NCBI GenBank assembly: GCA_964634325.1
Contig: CAZWJF010000011.1
Coordinates: 1 to 64,000 of the forward strand
DNA length: 64,000 nt
Reading direction: 5' to 3'
From: JAJXWB01 sp964634325
Lineage (GTDB): Bacteria > Pseudomonadota > Alphaproteobacteria > Rhizobiales > Beijerinckiaceae
Shown here: piece by piece, positions 10,796-19,027 of the stretch
Numbering within the stretch: the first letter of the stretch is position 1
How the letters are laid out: each line of letters opens with the position of its first letter
Notes under the pieces: model-generated
The model's database searches: none
What the model saw: only the letters and a program-made list of their open reading frames with translations
Told to the model about the DNA's origin: nothing
Made by a program: the position numbers and the translations under genes

Positions 10796-12136
10796 ATGGC
10801 CGACCTGTTCGGAGCTACCGCGCAAGCCGCCCGACGCGCTTGCGAAATTTGGCGTTCTCGCAGGGGCGATCTGCGCGGTCGGGCGCGGCGTTTTTTCCGC
10901 GCGTCCGGCGGCAATGTGGCGATCTTCTTCAGCCTCAGCGCGCCCGTTCTGATGCTTTCGATCGGCGCCGCCATCGATTACTCGCGTATGGTCGGCGCCC
11001 GCTCTTCCCTGCAGACGCTCGCCGACAGCGCCGCTCTCGCCGGTGCGCGGACGCTGCGACTGGCCAGCTCCACGCAGGCGTCTGTCCAGCAAACCGTTTC
11101 GAATTTCATCGCGGCGCAAGCGAGTTCGCATATGGCGCCGATCACGGCGACGACGAACCTCGCCGGCGGCAATACGATCGTATCGGTCAAGCTGTCCCAG
11201 ACCGTCCCGGGCGTGGTCGCCAACCTCACCGGGTTCCTGAACATGCACATCGCCGCGAGCGCGCAAGCGCGCATCGTCGGCGGCATGGCCCCCGTCTGCA
11301 TGGTCAGCCTCGACCCGTCGCAAAGCCAGGCGTTGGCGGTCGATGTCGCCAAGGTCGTGGCGACAGGCTGCCAGGTCATTTCAAACTCGACAGCCTCCGA
11401 CGGCATGTCGATTTCCAACGGCGCGCAGCTCCAGACCGCGCTGGTCTGCTCGAGCGGCGGCGCCAAGACGGATACGACCTCCAGCTATTCGCCGGCGGCC
11501 CAGATCGATTGTCCGGTCGCGGCCGACCCGTTGGCCAACCTCCCGGCGCCCGCGGTCGGAGGATGCACGTACAACAATCTCAAGATCACATCGGGCTCGC
11601 AGAGCCTGTCCCCAGGCGTGTATTGCGGCGGACTGTCTGTATCCGGCAGCGCGAACGTGTCGCTCCTTGCAGGGACCTACATCATCAAGTCAGGGCAGCT
11701 CTCGATCAAATCGGGCGCCGGCATATCGGGCTCCGACGTGAGCATCTTCCTCACCGGCGGCGCGACGCTCAAGGTCGACAATACGGCCAACATCAGCCTG
11801 TCCGCGCCGGCGACCGGCGCCTTGGCCGGCGTGCTCATCTTCGAGGACCGGACCGCGCCGCTGCATCAGACCCATGAATTTTCGAGCCGCAACGCACCGA
11901 ACATGCTGGGAACCATCTACCTGCCGAACGGCGACCTCGAGATCGGAATCAAGGGCGGCGGCGGCTCCGGCGGCGTCGCGGTCGGCGCCACGTCGGCCTG
12001 GACTATCGTGCTGGCGCGCACGATCTCGATCACGGACAACCAGACGCTCCAGCTCAACACCAATTACTCTGCGACGCCCGTCCAGCCTCCTGCAGGGCTT
12101 GGCCCGAACGTGCCGACGAGCCAGTTGATCCAGTAA
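10796..12136 (+). CDS. TadG-like pilus-assembly-related protein 1
   Basis: 446 residues. The N-terminal block GGNVAIFFSLSAPVL, a transmembrane helix, and 'DYSRMV..RSSLQTLADSAALAGA' are the hallmark of TadG-related proteins of Flp/Tad pilus loci. The rest is Ser/Gly/Thr-rich and repetitive, with a pattern like LSPGVYCGGLSVSGSANV...GTYIIKSGQLSI that suggests a beta-helical extracellular region. Two cysteine pairs could form disulfides. ATG 10796 starts a long basic pre-helix region. A paralog lies at 12710-14095 with a response regulator between them. No cpaF, tadB or pilin gene is in the window. Exact role unknown; probably surface-attached. Confidence 0.8.
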   Translation: MADLFGATAQAARRACEIWRSRRGDLRGRARRFFRASGGNVAIFFSLSAPVLMLSIGAAIDYSRMVGARSSLQTLADSAALAGARTLRLASSTQASVQQTVSNFIAAQASSHMAPITATTNLAGGNTIVSVKLSQTVPGVVANLTGFLNMHIAASAQARIVGGMAPVCMVSLDPSQSQALAVDVAKVVATGCQVISNSTASDGMSISNGAQLQTALVCSSGGAKTDTTSSYSPAAQIDCPVAADPLANLPAPAVGGCTYNNLKITSGSQSLSPGVYCGGLSVSGSANVSLLAGTYIIKSGQLSIKSGAGISGSDVSIFLTGGATLKVDNTANISLSAPATGALAGVLIFEDRTAPLHQTHEFSSRNAPNMLGTIYLPNGDLEIGIKGGGGSGGVAVGATSAWTIVLARTISITDNQTLQLNTNYSATPVQPPAGLGPNVPTSQLIQ

Positions 12137-12264
12137 CGGATGCTTAACCGCCTCCAGAAGCTCTCCGGCGCGAAACGCGTTGGTTAGCGACGGGCGTATG
12201 CGCGCCCTTCCGCAACGGCGCCCAGCTTAAACATTGGTTCGTCTTTGAACGATAGATTGATCGC

Positions 12265-12270
12265 GGAGGT
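12265..12270 (+). promoter_or_regulatory. Ribosome binding site fixing a GTG start
   Basis: GGAGGT lies 8 bases before the GTG at 12279 and decides the start of the response regulator, which has no in-frame ATG nearby. Confidence 0.8.
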
Positions 12271-12278
12271 ATCCGGCC

Positions 12279-12713
12279 GTGATCGATCAAAACTCCAATC
12301 GCGATTTCACCTACGTCCTCGTCGAGAACGTGCGAATTCTCGTGATGGACGACGATCCGATCCAGTGCGAATTCGCGCGCGTCTACCTTTCGACGCCGAC
12401 CGCGACCGTCGAGACCGCCGAGAACGGCGAGGAAGGGCTGCGCAAACTGCGCGAGCAGAAATTCGATCTCGCCGTCGTCGATCTCGACATGCCCGTCCTG
12501 AACGGCTTCCAGGTCATCCGCGCGATCCGCTCCGACCCCGCCCTGCGCAATCTGCCGGTGGTCATCGTCACCGGGCGCGAAGACATGGAATCCATCGATC
12601 GCGCCTACGACGAAGGCGCGACGTCGTTCGTCACCAAGCCAGTCAACTGGCGCCTGCTGAGTTACCAGCTCCGGTACGTCTTGCGCGCGCAAAGGGTTGC
12701 GATCGCAGCATGA
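12279..12713 (+). CDS. Single-domain response regulator (CheY-like)
   Basis: 144 residues, a receiver domain only. The acidic pocket is Asp24-26 (VMDDDP), the phosphoacceptor Asp68 (VVDLDMPVLNG), the switch Thr98 and Lys120 in FVTKP. About 18 residues precede the domain and there is no output domain, so it must act through protein contacts or as a phosphate shuttle. GTG start with a strong GGAGGT site. Its stop overlaps the next TadG-like gene (ATGA, 12710-12713), implying translational coupling. It is a reasonable partner for the HPt-containing kinase at 7941-10655, but that link is inferred. Confidence 0.92.
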   Translation: MIDQNSNRDFTYVLVENVRILVMDDDPIQCEFARVYLSTPTATVETAENGEEGLRKLREQKFDLAVVDLDMPVLNGFQVIRAIRSDPALRNLPVVIVTGREDMESIDRAYDEGATSFVTKPVNWRLLSYQLRYVLRAQRVAIAA

Positions 12714-14095
12714 GCCAGCCTTCGTTGCGCGACAGTCTCAAACGCGACGCGTGGAACCGCTTCTTCCGCGCGCGCGGCGGAAACGTCGCCATCGTCTTTT
12801 CCCTCGTCGCGCCTGTCATCGTGATGGCCATGGGCGCGACGCTCGACTACGGCAATTCGATCAGCGGCCGCCGCAACCTGCAGGTCATAGCGGACAATGC
12901 GGCGCTTTCGGGCGCGCAGGCCACGCGCCTCGGCAACGCCACCCAATCCAGCGTTTCGCAAACCGTCGCCAATATCGTCGCGGCCAACTCGCGCGGCGCG
13001 AATATCGCGTCGACGACCACGATCGCCACCGGCATGAGCAGCGTCACCGTGACGCTGACGCAGGACCTGCCCACGAAATTCGGCGGCATCGTCGGCATCC
13101 CGAGCATGCGCCTTCAGGCCACCGCGACGGCGAAGGTCTCCGGCGGCGCGCCGCTGTGCGTGGCCTCGCTGGCGACGACCGATCCGAAACTCGCCTCCAT
13201 TCCCAAGCCGTCGAACGACGCCAAGGGCTCGCTGACGCTTGCTGCGCTCGCAATCGACATTGCGTTGCTGCCCAATCCCGGCATGCTCATGCTCAAGGGC
13301 GCGAAACTGACCGCGCCGGGATGCATCGTCAGCACCAACCTGCCGAAGACGTACAGCTTCACCGTTCGCGACACGGCGATGCTGACCGCGCGCAGCATCC
13401 AGTCCGGCGGCGGCTATTCGGGAACGGTGGGGGCCAATTATTCGACCACGCCGTCCACCGACAATCCGGCGGCGGCGGACCCCCTCGCCGGCGTGCCGGC
13501 GCCAGCGGTCTCGGCGGGCTGCACATTCACGAGCATGACAGTGAGCGGCGGCGCGCCGGCTCTGAGCCCCGGCGTCTATTGCGGCGGGCTGCACATCACC
13601 GGCGGCGCGGTGGTCAATCTCCTGCCGGGAATCTACGTCATCAAGGACGGATCCTTCATCGTGGATTCCGGGTCGACGGTGAACGGCAACGGCGTCGGCT
13701 TTTTCCTGACGGCGACGGGAACGCCGTCGTGGTCAGCTTTCCCGAACGTGTATCTCGGCTCCGATACGCATATCTCGCTGATTGCGCCGGTCGCCGGGGC
13801 GATGGCGGGCATGCTGTTCTTCGAAGACCGCAACCTGCCGCAGGGCGGGCTTCATGCCTTTCTCTCCAACGACGCCCGAAATCTGCTCGGCACGATCTAT
13901 CTGTCGCGCGGATTTCTCGGGGTCGCGGCAAACGCGCCGATCGCTGACCAGTCGGCCTATACGATCATCGTCGCCAACGCTCTGTTGCTGTACGGCGGCC
14001 CGGAGCTGGTGCTGAACACCAATTACACCGCGACGCCTGTCCCCGTGCCCTCGGGCGTCGGGCCGAAGAACGCCACGATCACGCTGGCGCAGTAG
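12710..14095 (+). CDS. TadG-like pilus-assembly-related protein 2
   Basis: 461 residues, paralogous to the protein at 10796-12136. Shared elements: N-terminal GGNVAIVFSLVAPVIV helix; 'GRRNLQVIADNAALSGAQ'; the cysteine-containing 'LSPGVYCGGLHITGGAVV'; and 'AGMLFFEDRNLPQG...LLGTIYL' near the C-terminus. It differs by an insertion around residues 160-230 with Pro/Leu-rich content. ATG 12710 overlaps the regulator's stop by four bases. It probably forms an inner-membrane-anchored, periplasmic or surface beta-rich structure. It is convergent with the EAL gene, 12 bases between stops. Confidence 0.8.
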   Translation: MSQPSLRDSLKRDAWNRFFRARGGNVAIVFSLVAPVIVMAMGATLDYGNSISGRRNLQVIADNAALSGAQATRLGNATQSSVSQTVANIVAANSRGANIASTTTIATGMSSVTVTLTQDLPTKFGGIVGIPSMRLQATATAKVSGGAPLCVASLATTDPKLASIPKPSNDAKGSLTLAALAIDIALLPNPGMLMLKGAKLTAPGCIVSTNLPKTYSFTVRDTAMLTARSIQSGGGYSGTVGANYSTTPSTDNPAAADPLAGVPAPAVSAGCTFTSMTVSGGAPALSPGVYCGGLHITGGAVVNLLPGIYVIKDGSFIVDSGSTVNGNGVGFFLTATGTPSWSAFPNVYLGSDTHISLIAPVAGAMAGMLFFEDRNLPQGGLHAFLSNDARNLLGTIYLSRGFLGVAANAPIADQSAYTIIVANALLLYGGPELVLNTNYTATPVPVPSGVGPKNATITLAQ

Positions 14096-14107
14096 AACGG
14101 CCTACGC

Positions 14108-14890
14108 CTACGCCTGCGGCAGCTTCGGCGTGGTCTGCGCGATCATCTCGGCGACCTGAGGCGCCTCCAGCGGCCGCGCGAACAGAAACCCCTGCAGGTA
14201 GTGGCAGCCCGCGGCCTTGAGGAAGCGCTGCTGCTCGGCCGTCTCCACGCCTTCGGCGGTCACCTTCATGCCGAGCGCGCGCACGAGCGCGATCATCGCA
14301 TGGAGAATGGCGACAGAGCGCGTGGCGGGGATGCCTTCGACAAAGCTCTTGTCGATCTTCACCTTGTCGAACGGCAGGCTTTGCAGCAACGAAAGACTGG
14401 AATAGCCCGTGCCGAAGTCGTCCATCGACACTCTTGCGCCGAGCGCATGCAGCTTGTCGATCTGCGCGCGGGCGAGCGCGGGATTGTCGAAGGCCGCGCT
14501 TTCGACGATTTCGATCTCGAGGCGGTTGGCCGGATACCAGGTGGCGTCGAGCACCTTGGCGAGGTCGTCGACGAAATTGTCCTTTGCGAAATGCGTCGGT
14601 GAAATATTGACTGCGACGGAAATCTGCGGCCAGTCGCGCGCGTCCTTGCAGGCCTCTTCGAGCACATAAAGCCCGAGCCGGTCGATCAGGCCGGACCGCT
14701 CCGCCAGCGCGACGAATTCGCCGGGCGACACGCGGCCGCGCTGCGGATGGTCCCAGCGAACCAGCGCCTCGACCGACGCCATGGTGCGGCCGTCGGCGTT
14801 CATTTGCGGCTGATAGACGACGGCGAGCTCCCGGCGATCCATCGCCCGCACCAGTTCGGAGGTCGTAATCGTCTTGGCCGGTTGCGTCAC
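14108..14890 (-). CDS. Stand-alone EAL-domain c-di-GMP phosphodiesterase
   Basis: 260 residues, EAL domain only, no GGDEF, PAS or membrane segment. Catalytic motifs are intact: EAL at 41-43 (VEALVRW), Asn95 in VNISP, DD at 157-158 in DDFGTGYSS, Lys178 in KVKIDKSF, and Glu213/Glu216 in TAEGVET. The usual EITE is EIVE here, retaining the metal-binding glutamate. It should hydrolyse c-di-GMP to pGpG, lowering adhesion and promoting motility. The start is GTG 14890 with AAAGG 9 bases upstream. It sits next to the TadG-like/response-regulator cluster, which suggests surface-behaviour control; that link is inference. Confidence 0.92.
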   Translation of the reverse strand: MTQPAKTITTSELVRAMDRRELAVVYQPQMNADGRTMASVEALVRWDHPQRGRVSPGEFVALAERSGLIDRLGLYVLEEACKDARDWPQISVAVNISPTHFAKDNFVDDLAKVLDATWYPANRLEIEIVESAAFDNPALARAQIDKLHALGARVSMDDFGTGYSSLSLLQSLPFDKVKIDKSFVEGIPATRSVAILHAMIALVRALGMKVTAEGVETAEQQRFLKAAGCHYLQGFLFARPLEAPQVAEMIAQTTPKLPQA

Positions 14891-15095
14891 GAATCAATGC
14901 CTTTGGCAAGAAATTAGCCGAGAAGTAGCCGGCGCCCCTTGCTTTCATGCAAGCGCAATTCGAACAATTCGACGCGTTCGCCTTTGGTATCGGTTCAATT
15001 CGGACACGCGCGCGCAGTCCGCCAGGCCCTTCCCCTGCCCGGCCAAGCCAGTTAGAACGTGGCCCCTGGCCCGAACGGCCTCAGGAACACCCCGC

Positions 15096-15533
15096 ATGAA
15101 AGCAGTTCACGTCCTGAACGGACCGAACTTGAATCTGCTCGGCGCACGCGAGCCCGACACCTACGGGTCGACGACGCTCGCCGACATCGAGGCTGGCCTC
15201 CGGCACCTGTGCGCCAGCCGCGGCGTCGAACTGGTGTTCCGGCAATCCAATGCGGAGGGCGACCTCGTCACCTGGATTCAGGAGGCGGGCGCGGCCGGCG
15301 CTCCGGTCATTTTGAACGCCGGCGCCTACACGCACACGTCGGTGGCGATCCACGACGCGATCCGCGGCGCGAAAGCGACGGTCGTGGAAGTCCACCTTTC
15401 GAACACGCACGCCCGCGAATCGTTTCGCCACCACTCCTACATTTCGGCGGTGGCGAAGGGCGTCATTCTGGGTTTCGGCGCCCGTTCCTATGAACTGGCG
15501 CTTGACGCTCTATTTCCGATCGAACGAGCCTGA
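15096..15533 (+). CDS. aroQ: Type II 3-dehydroquinate dehydratase
   Basis: 145 residues, standard for the dodecameric type II enzyme of the shikimate pathway (3-dehydroquinate to 3-dehydroshikimate). Motifs: NGPNLNLLGAREPDTYG with the catalytic Tyr, the flexible lid region 'RQSNAEGDLV', the NAGAYTHTS loop and the catalytic His in EVHLSN. ATG 15096 has AGGA at 15083-15086. It heads a tight run with accB (3-base gap), accC and a permease gene; the aroQ-accB-accC order is common in alphaproteobacteria. The upstream 205 bases hold the likely promoter. Confidence 0.96.
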   Translation: MKAVHVLNGPNLNLLGAREPDTYGSTTLADIEAGLRHLCASRGVELVFRQSNAEGDLVTWIQEAGAAGAPVILNAGAYTHTSVAIHDAIRGAKATVVEVHLSNTHARESFRHHSYISAVAKGVILGFGARSYELALDALFPIERA

Positions 15534-15536
15534 GAC

Positions 15537-16079
15537 ATGACCCGAAAACCCGCCGCCCGCCCCGCCGCCAAATCCGCGCAGTCCAAGTCCGGGCAAACCA
15601 AGCCCGCGCAAACCAGGTCTGGCGTCGACGCCGGTCTCGTTCGCGAACTCGCCGGACTGCTGTCCGAAACCGACCTGACGGAAATCGAAGTCGAAAAGGG
15701 CGACCTTCGCATTCGCGTGGCGCGCGAAACGCGCTACGCCGCTGCGCCCGTCGTCACGCCGGTCGCAGTCGCAGCTCCGGTCGCCGCCCCCGCGGCGGCC
15801 GCGCCGCTCGCTGCGCCCGCGGAAGCGGCGCCGCCGACCGCCCATCCCGGCGCGGTGAAATCGCCGATGGTCGGCACGGCCTATCTTCGCCCGAGCCCCG
15901 ACGCCAAGCCGTTCATCGAAATCGGCTCCGTCGTGCGGCCCGGCGACAAGCTGCTGCTCGTGGAAGCGATGAAGACCTTCAACGAGATCGTGTCGCACAA
16001 GGGCGGCGCTGTGACAGCCATTCTCGTCGAGGACGGTCAGCCGGTCGAATACGACCAGCCGCTGGTCATCATCGAGTAG
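15537..16079 (+). CDS. accB: Biotin carboxyl carrier protein of acetyl-CoA carboxylase
   Basis: 180 residues. A lysine/alanine-rich N-terminus is followed by a helical segment, a long Ala/Pro linker and the C-terminal biotinyl domain. Biotin attaches to Lys146 in VEAMKTFN, and the protruding 'thumb' region typical of AccB is present. It carries CO2 between biotin carboxylase (accC, 5 bases downstream) and the carboxyltransferase for malonyl-CoA synthesis in fatty-acid biosynthesis. The gene begins 3 bases after aroQ. Confidence 0.97.
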   Translation: MTRKPAARPAAKSAQSKSGQTKPAQTRSGVDAGLVRELAGLLSETDLTEIEVEKGDLRIRVARETRYAAAPVVTPVAVAAPVAAPAAAAPLAAPAEAAPPTAHPGAVKSPMVGTAYLRPSPDAKPFIEIGSVVRPGDKLLLVEAMKTFNEIVSHKGGAVTAILVEDGQPVEYDQPLVIIE

Positions 16080-16084
16080 GCGCG

Positions 16085-17443
16085 ATGTTCGACAAAATCC
16101 TGATCGCCAACCGCGGCGAGATCGCCCTGCGAATCCTGCGGGCGGCCAAAGAGCTCGGCATTTCCACGGTCGCGGTCTATTCGACGGCCGACGCCAATGC
16201 GATGCATGTGCGTCTGGCCGACGAATCCGTGTGCATCGGGCCGCCGCCGGCGCGCGATTCCTATCTGAACATCCCGGCCCTGCTGGCGGCGTGCGAGATT
16301 ACGGGTGCTGACGCCATCCATCCCGGCTATGGCTTCCTGTCCGAGAACGCGCGCTTCGCCGAAATTCTGGCGGACCACAATATCGCGTTTATCGGCCCCA
16401 AAGCCGAGCACATCCGCATCATGGGCGACAAGATCGAGGCCAAGCGCACGGCGCGGCGGCTCGGCATTCCCTGCGTGCCCGGCTCGGAAGGCGGCGTGAC
16501 GGACGCCGACGAGGCGCTGCGCATTGCGCGCGACATCGGCTATCCCGTGCTGGTCAAGGCGGCCGCCGGCGGCGGCGGACGCGGCATGAAGGTCGCGCGG
16601 ACCGAGGCGGACCTCGCGCACGCGGTCGCGACCGCCAAGACCGAAGCCAAGGCGGCCTTCGGCGACGACGCGGTCTATCTGGAGAAATATCTCGAGAAGC
16701 CGCGTCATATCGAGGTTCAGATTCTCGGCGACGGCCACGGCGGCGCGATCCATCTCGGCGAACGCGACTGCTCGTTGCAGCGCCGGCATCAGAAGGTGCT
16801 CGAAGAAAGCCCCTCGGCGGCGCTCAACGCCGAGCAGCGCGCCGAAATCGGCGAAATCTGCGCGCACGCGATGCGCGAGCTGAAATATTCAGGCGCTGGC
16901 ACGATCGAATTCCTCTACGAGGACGGGCGCTTCTATTTCATCGAGATGAACACGCGCATCCAGGTCGAGCATCCGGTCACCGAAATGATCACCGGCCTCG
17001 ACCTCGTGTCCGCGCAGATCCGCATCGCCGCCGGCGCGCCGGTGTCGATGATCCAGGACGAGGTGCGCTTTTTCGGCCACGCGATCGAGTGCCGCGTCAA
17101 CGCGGAGCACGCCGCCACATTCCGGCCTTCGCCCGGCACGATCAAGCAATACCACCCGCCGGGCGGCGTCGGCGTGCGCGTCGACAGCGCCGCCTACCAG
17201 GGCTATTCGATTCCGCCGAACTACGACTCGCTGATCGGCAAGCTGATCGTGCATGGGCGCACGCGCAACGAAGCGCTAATGCGCCTGCGTCGCGCGCTCG
17301 ACGAATTCATCGTGGACGGGGTCGAGACGACGCTGCCGCTGTTCCGGACGCTGGTGCGCAATCCCGACATCCAGAACGGCCTGTACGACATCCACTGGCT
17401 CGAACACTTCCTCGCCACCGGCGGGATGGACGTGAATGGCTGA
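16085..17443 (+). CDS. accC: Acetyl-CoA carboxylase, biotin carboxylase subunit
   Basis: 452 residues, close to the 449-residue E. coli protein. ATP-grasp fold with 'NRGEIALRILRAAKELG' at the N-terminus, the glycine-rich ATP loop KAAAGGGGRGMKVA, 'RHIEVQILGD', 'ERDCSLQRRHQKVLEE', and the active-site EMNTRIQVEHPVTE. It carboxylates biotin on AccB using bicarbonate and ATP. The 3' end overlaps the next gene by 8 bases. Confidence 0.98.
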   Translation: MFDKILIANRGEIALRILRAAKELGISTVAVYSTADANAMHVRLADESVCIGPPPARDSYLNIPALLAACEITGADAIHPGYGFLSENARFAEILADHNIAFIGPKAEHIRIMGDKIEAKRTARRLGIPCVPGSEGGVTDADEALRIARDIGYPVLVKAAAGGGGRGMKVARTEADLAHAVATAKTEAKAAFGDDAVYLEKYLEKPRHIEVQILGDGHGGAIHLGERDCSLQRRHQKVLEESPSAALNAEQRAEIGEICAHAMRELKYSGAGTIEFLYEDGRFYFIEMNTRIQVEHPVTEMITGLDLVSAQIRIAAGAPVSMIQDEVRFFGHAIECRVNAEHAATFRPSPGTIKQYHPPGGVGVRVDSAAYQGYSIPPNYDSLIGKLIVHGRTRNEALMRLRRALDEFIVDGVETTLPLFRTLVRNPDIQNGLYDIHWLEHFLATGGMDVNG

Positions 17444-18191
17444 CAATCTGTTCCTCGTCGCCGGCGCGGGCTTGCTCGCCGGCGCGATGAACGCTGTCGC
17501 CGGCGGGGGCTCGTTCGTTACCCTGCCCTCGCTGATCGCGGCGGGGGTTCCGTCGGTCAACGCGAATGCGACGAGCACCGTCGCGCTGGTGCCGAGCGCA
17601 CTGGCGAGCGCCTACGCCTACCGCAAGGACTTCTCCGGCTTCGAGGGCGTCGCGTTCTGGAAGATGGCCGTGGTCAGCGTCGCGGGCGGCGTGTGCGGCG
17701 CGCTTCTGCTGATGTTCACCCCGCAGCAGGTGTTCGACGCGCTCGTGCCGTTTCTGCTGTTGTTCGGCACCGTGGCCTTCGCCTTCGGCCGCAAGGCGGG
17801 CGAGTGGTTGCGCGAGCGCGTGCACATCGGGCCCCTTGTTCTCCTCGTCATGCAATTCGCTCTGGGCGTCTACGGCGGCTATTTCGGCGGCGCTGTCGGC
17901 ATCATGATGCTCGCCGCGTGGAGCCTGATGACAAGCGCGAGCGTCGCGTCGATGCAGGCGTCGCGCAATCTGCTCAACGCCGCAATGAACACGACGGCCT
18001 CCGCGCTCTTCATCGCCGGCGGATTGATCTACTGGAAGCATGCGCTGACGATGCTGGTCGGCGCGATCGTTGGCGGCTATCTCGCCGCGCATTACGCTCG
18101 CAGGCTCGATCCGGCCAGGGCGCGCGTCTTCATATCCATCCTGAACGCGACGATCACGGCGATCGTGTTCTGGAAGACCTTTCACAAGTGA
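17436..18191 (+). CDS. TauE/SafE-family membrane permease 1
   Basis: 251 residues with about eight hydrophobic helices. Two internally related halves carry the typical glycine-rich motif: GAGLLAGAMNAVAGGGSFVTLP near the N-terminus, and a 'GVYGGYFGGAVGIM' counterpart. This family exports or imports small anions such as sulfite, sulfoacetate or taurine-derived compounds; the substrate is unknown here. ATG 17436 overlaps accC by 8 bases, so it is co-translated with a fatty-acid synthesis operon with no obvious functional reason. A second, distinct member lies at 58279-59052 in the sulfur locus. Confidence 0.9.
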   Translation: MADNLFLVAGAGLLAGAMNAVAGGGSFVTLPSLIAAGVPSVNANATSTVALVPSALASAYAYRKDFSGFEGVAFWKMAVVSVAGGVCGALLLMFTPQQVFDALVPFLLLFGTVAFAFGRKAGEWLRERVHIGPLVLLVMQFALGVYGGYFGGAVGIMMLAAWSLMTSASVASMQASRNLLNAAMNTTASALFIAGGLIYWKHALTMLVGAIVGGYLAAHYARRLDPARARVFISILNATITAIVFWKTFHK

Positions 18192-18244
18192 CGACCGCGC
18201 AGCAGCGCCGGCCTTGACCGGACGACCGGCGGCGCCCAACTTGT

Positions 18245-18925
18245 ATGTTCATGACGCGCGTCTCGAAGCGCCCCCAGATCACGCCGGACATCGTGTTGCG
18301 GGCCTATTCGGTCGGACTGTTTCCGATGGCCGAACACGAGGATGACGAACGTCTCTTCTGGGTCGACCCCGAGGAGCGCGGCGTGTTTCCGCTGGATCGC
18401 CTCAAGATTTCCCACAGCCTCGCCAAGACTGTGCGCTCGGACCGCTTCGAGGTTTCGGTCGATCGCGACTTCGACGCGGTCATCGAGGGATGCGCGCATG
18501 GCGGGCCGGACCGGGACCGCACGTGGATCAATGCGCCGATCCGCCGCCTCTATCGCGAACTCTTCGATCTCGGATTTGTCCATACCGTCGAGTGCCGCCG
18601 CGACGGACAATTGGTCGGCGGGCTCTATGGCGTGTCTCTTGGCGCCGCGTTCTTCGGCGAAAGCATGTTCCATCGCGAACGCGACGCCTCGAAAGTCGCG
18701 CTGGTGCATCTCGGCGCGCGGTTGCGCGTCGGCGGATATGACTTGCTCGATACGCAATTCGTGACGCCGCACCTCGCCTCGCTCGGCGCGCTCGCGGTGC
18801 CGCGGACGGCCTACCGCGCCATGCTGGAACGCGCCGTCGCCGGGCAGGCCGACTTCTACGCATGGCCGCGCGAACCATGCGTCAGCGGCATGGCCGCGCT
18901 CTCGGTCTTTCGCACCGCAACGTGA
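18245..18925 (+). CDS. aat: Leucyl/phenylalanyl-tRNA--protein transferase
   Basis: 226 residues. It transfers Leu or Phe from tRNA to N-terminal Arg/Lys of proteins, marking them for ClpAP degradation (N-end rule). Family motifs: 'AYSVGLFPMAE' , 'FWVDPEERGVFPLD', 'TWINAPIRRLYRELFDLGFVHTVECR', 'GGLYGVSLGAAFFGESMF', and 'LLDTQFVTPHLASLGA'. ATG 18245 or the ATG two codons later is the start. It is a single-gene unit following the accBC-permease run after 53 bases. Confidence 0.96.
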   Translation: MFMTRVSKRPQITPDIVLRAYSVGLFPMAEHEDDERLFWVDPEERGVFPLDRLKISHSLAKTVRSDRFEVSVDRDFDAVIEGCAHGGPDRDRTWINAPIRRLYRELFDLGFVHTVECRRDGQLVGGLYGVSLGAAFFGESMFHRERDASKVALVHLGARLRVGGYDLLDTQFVTPHLASLGALAVPRTAYRAMLERAVAGQADFYAWPREPCVSGMAALSVFRTAT

Positions 18926-19027
18926 CACGAAGCGATAAATCGCTAGCATTTCCAGCGGTTCGGCACGTGTACGAACCTTGCCGCAAAATGGAAATTTCGC
19001 ATTGCGGTTGGATTGAGGGAGGATTGG

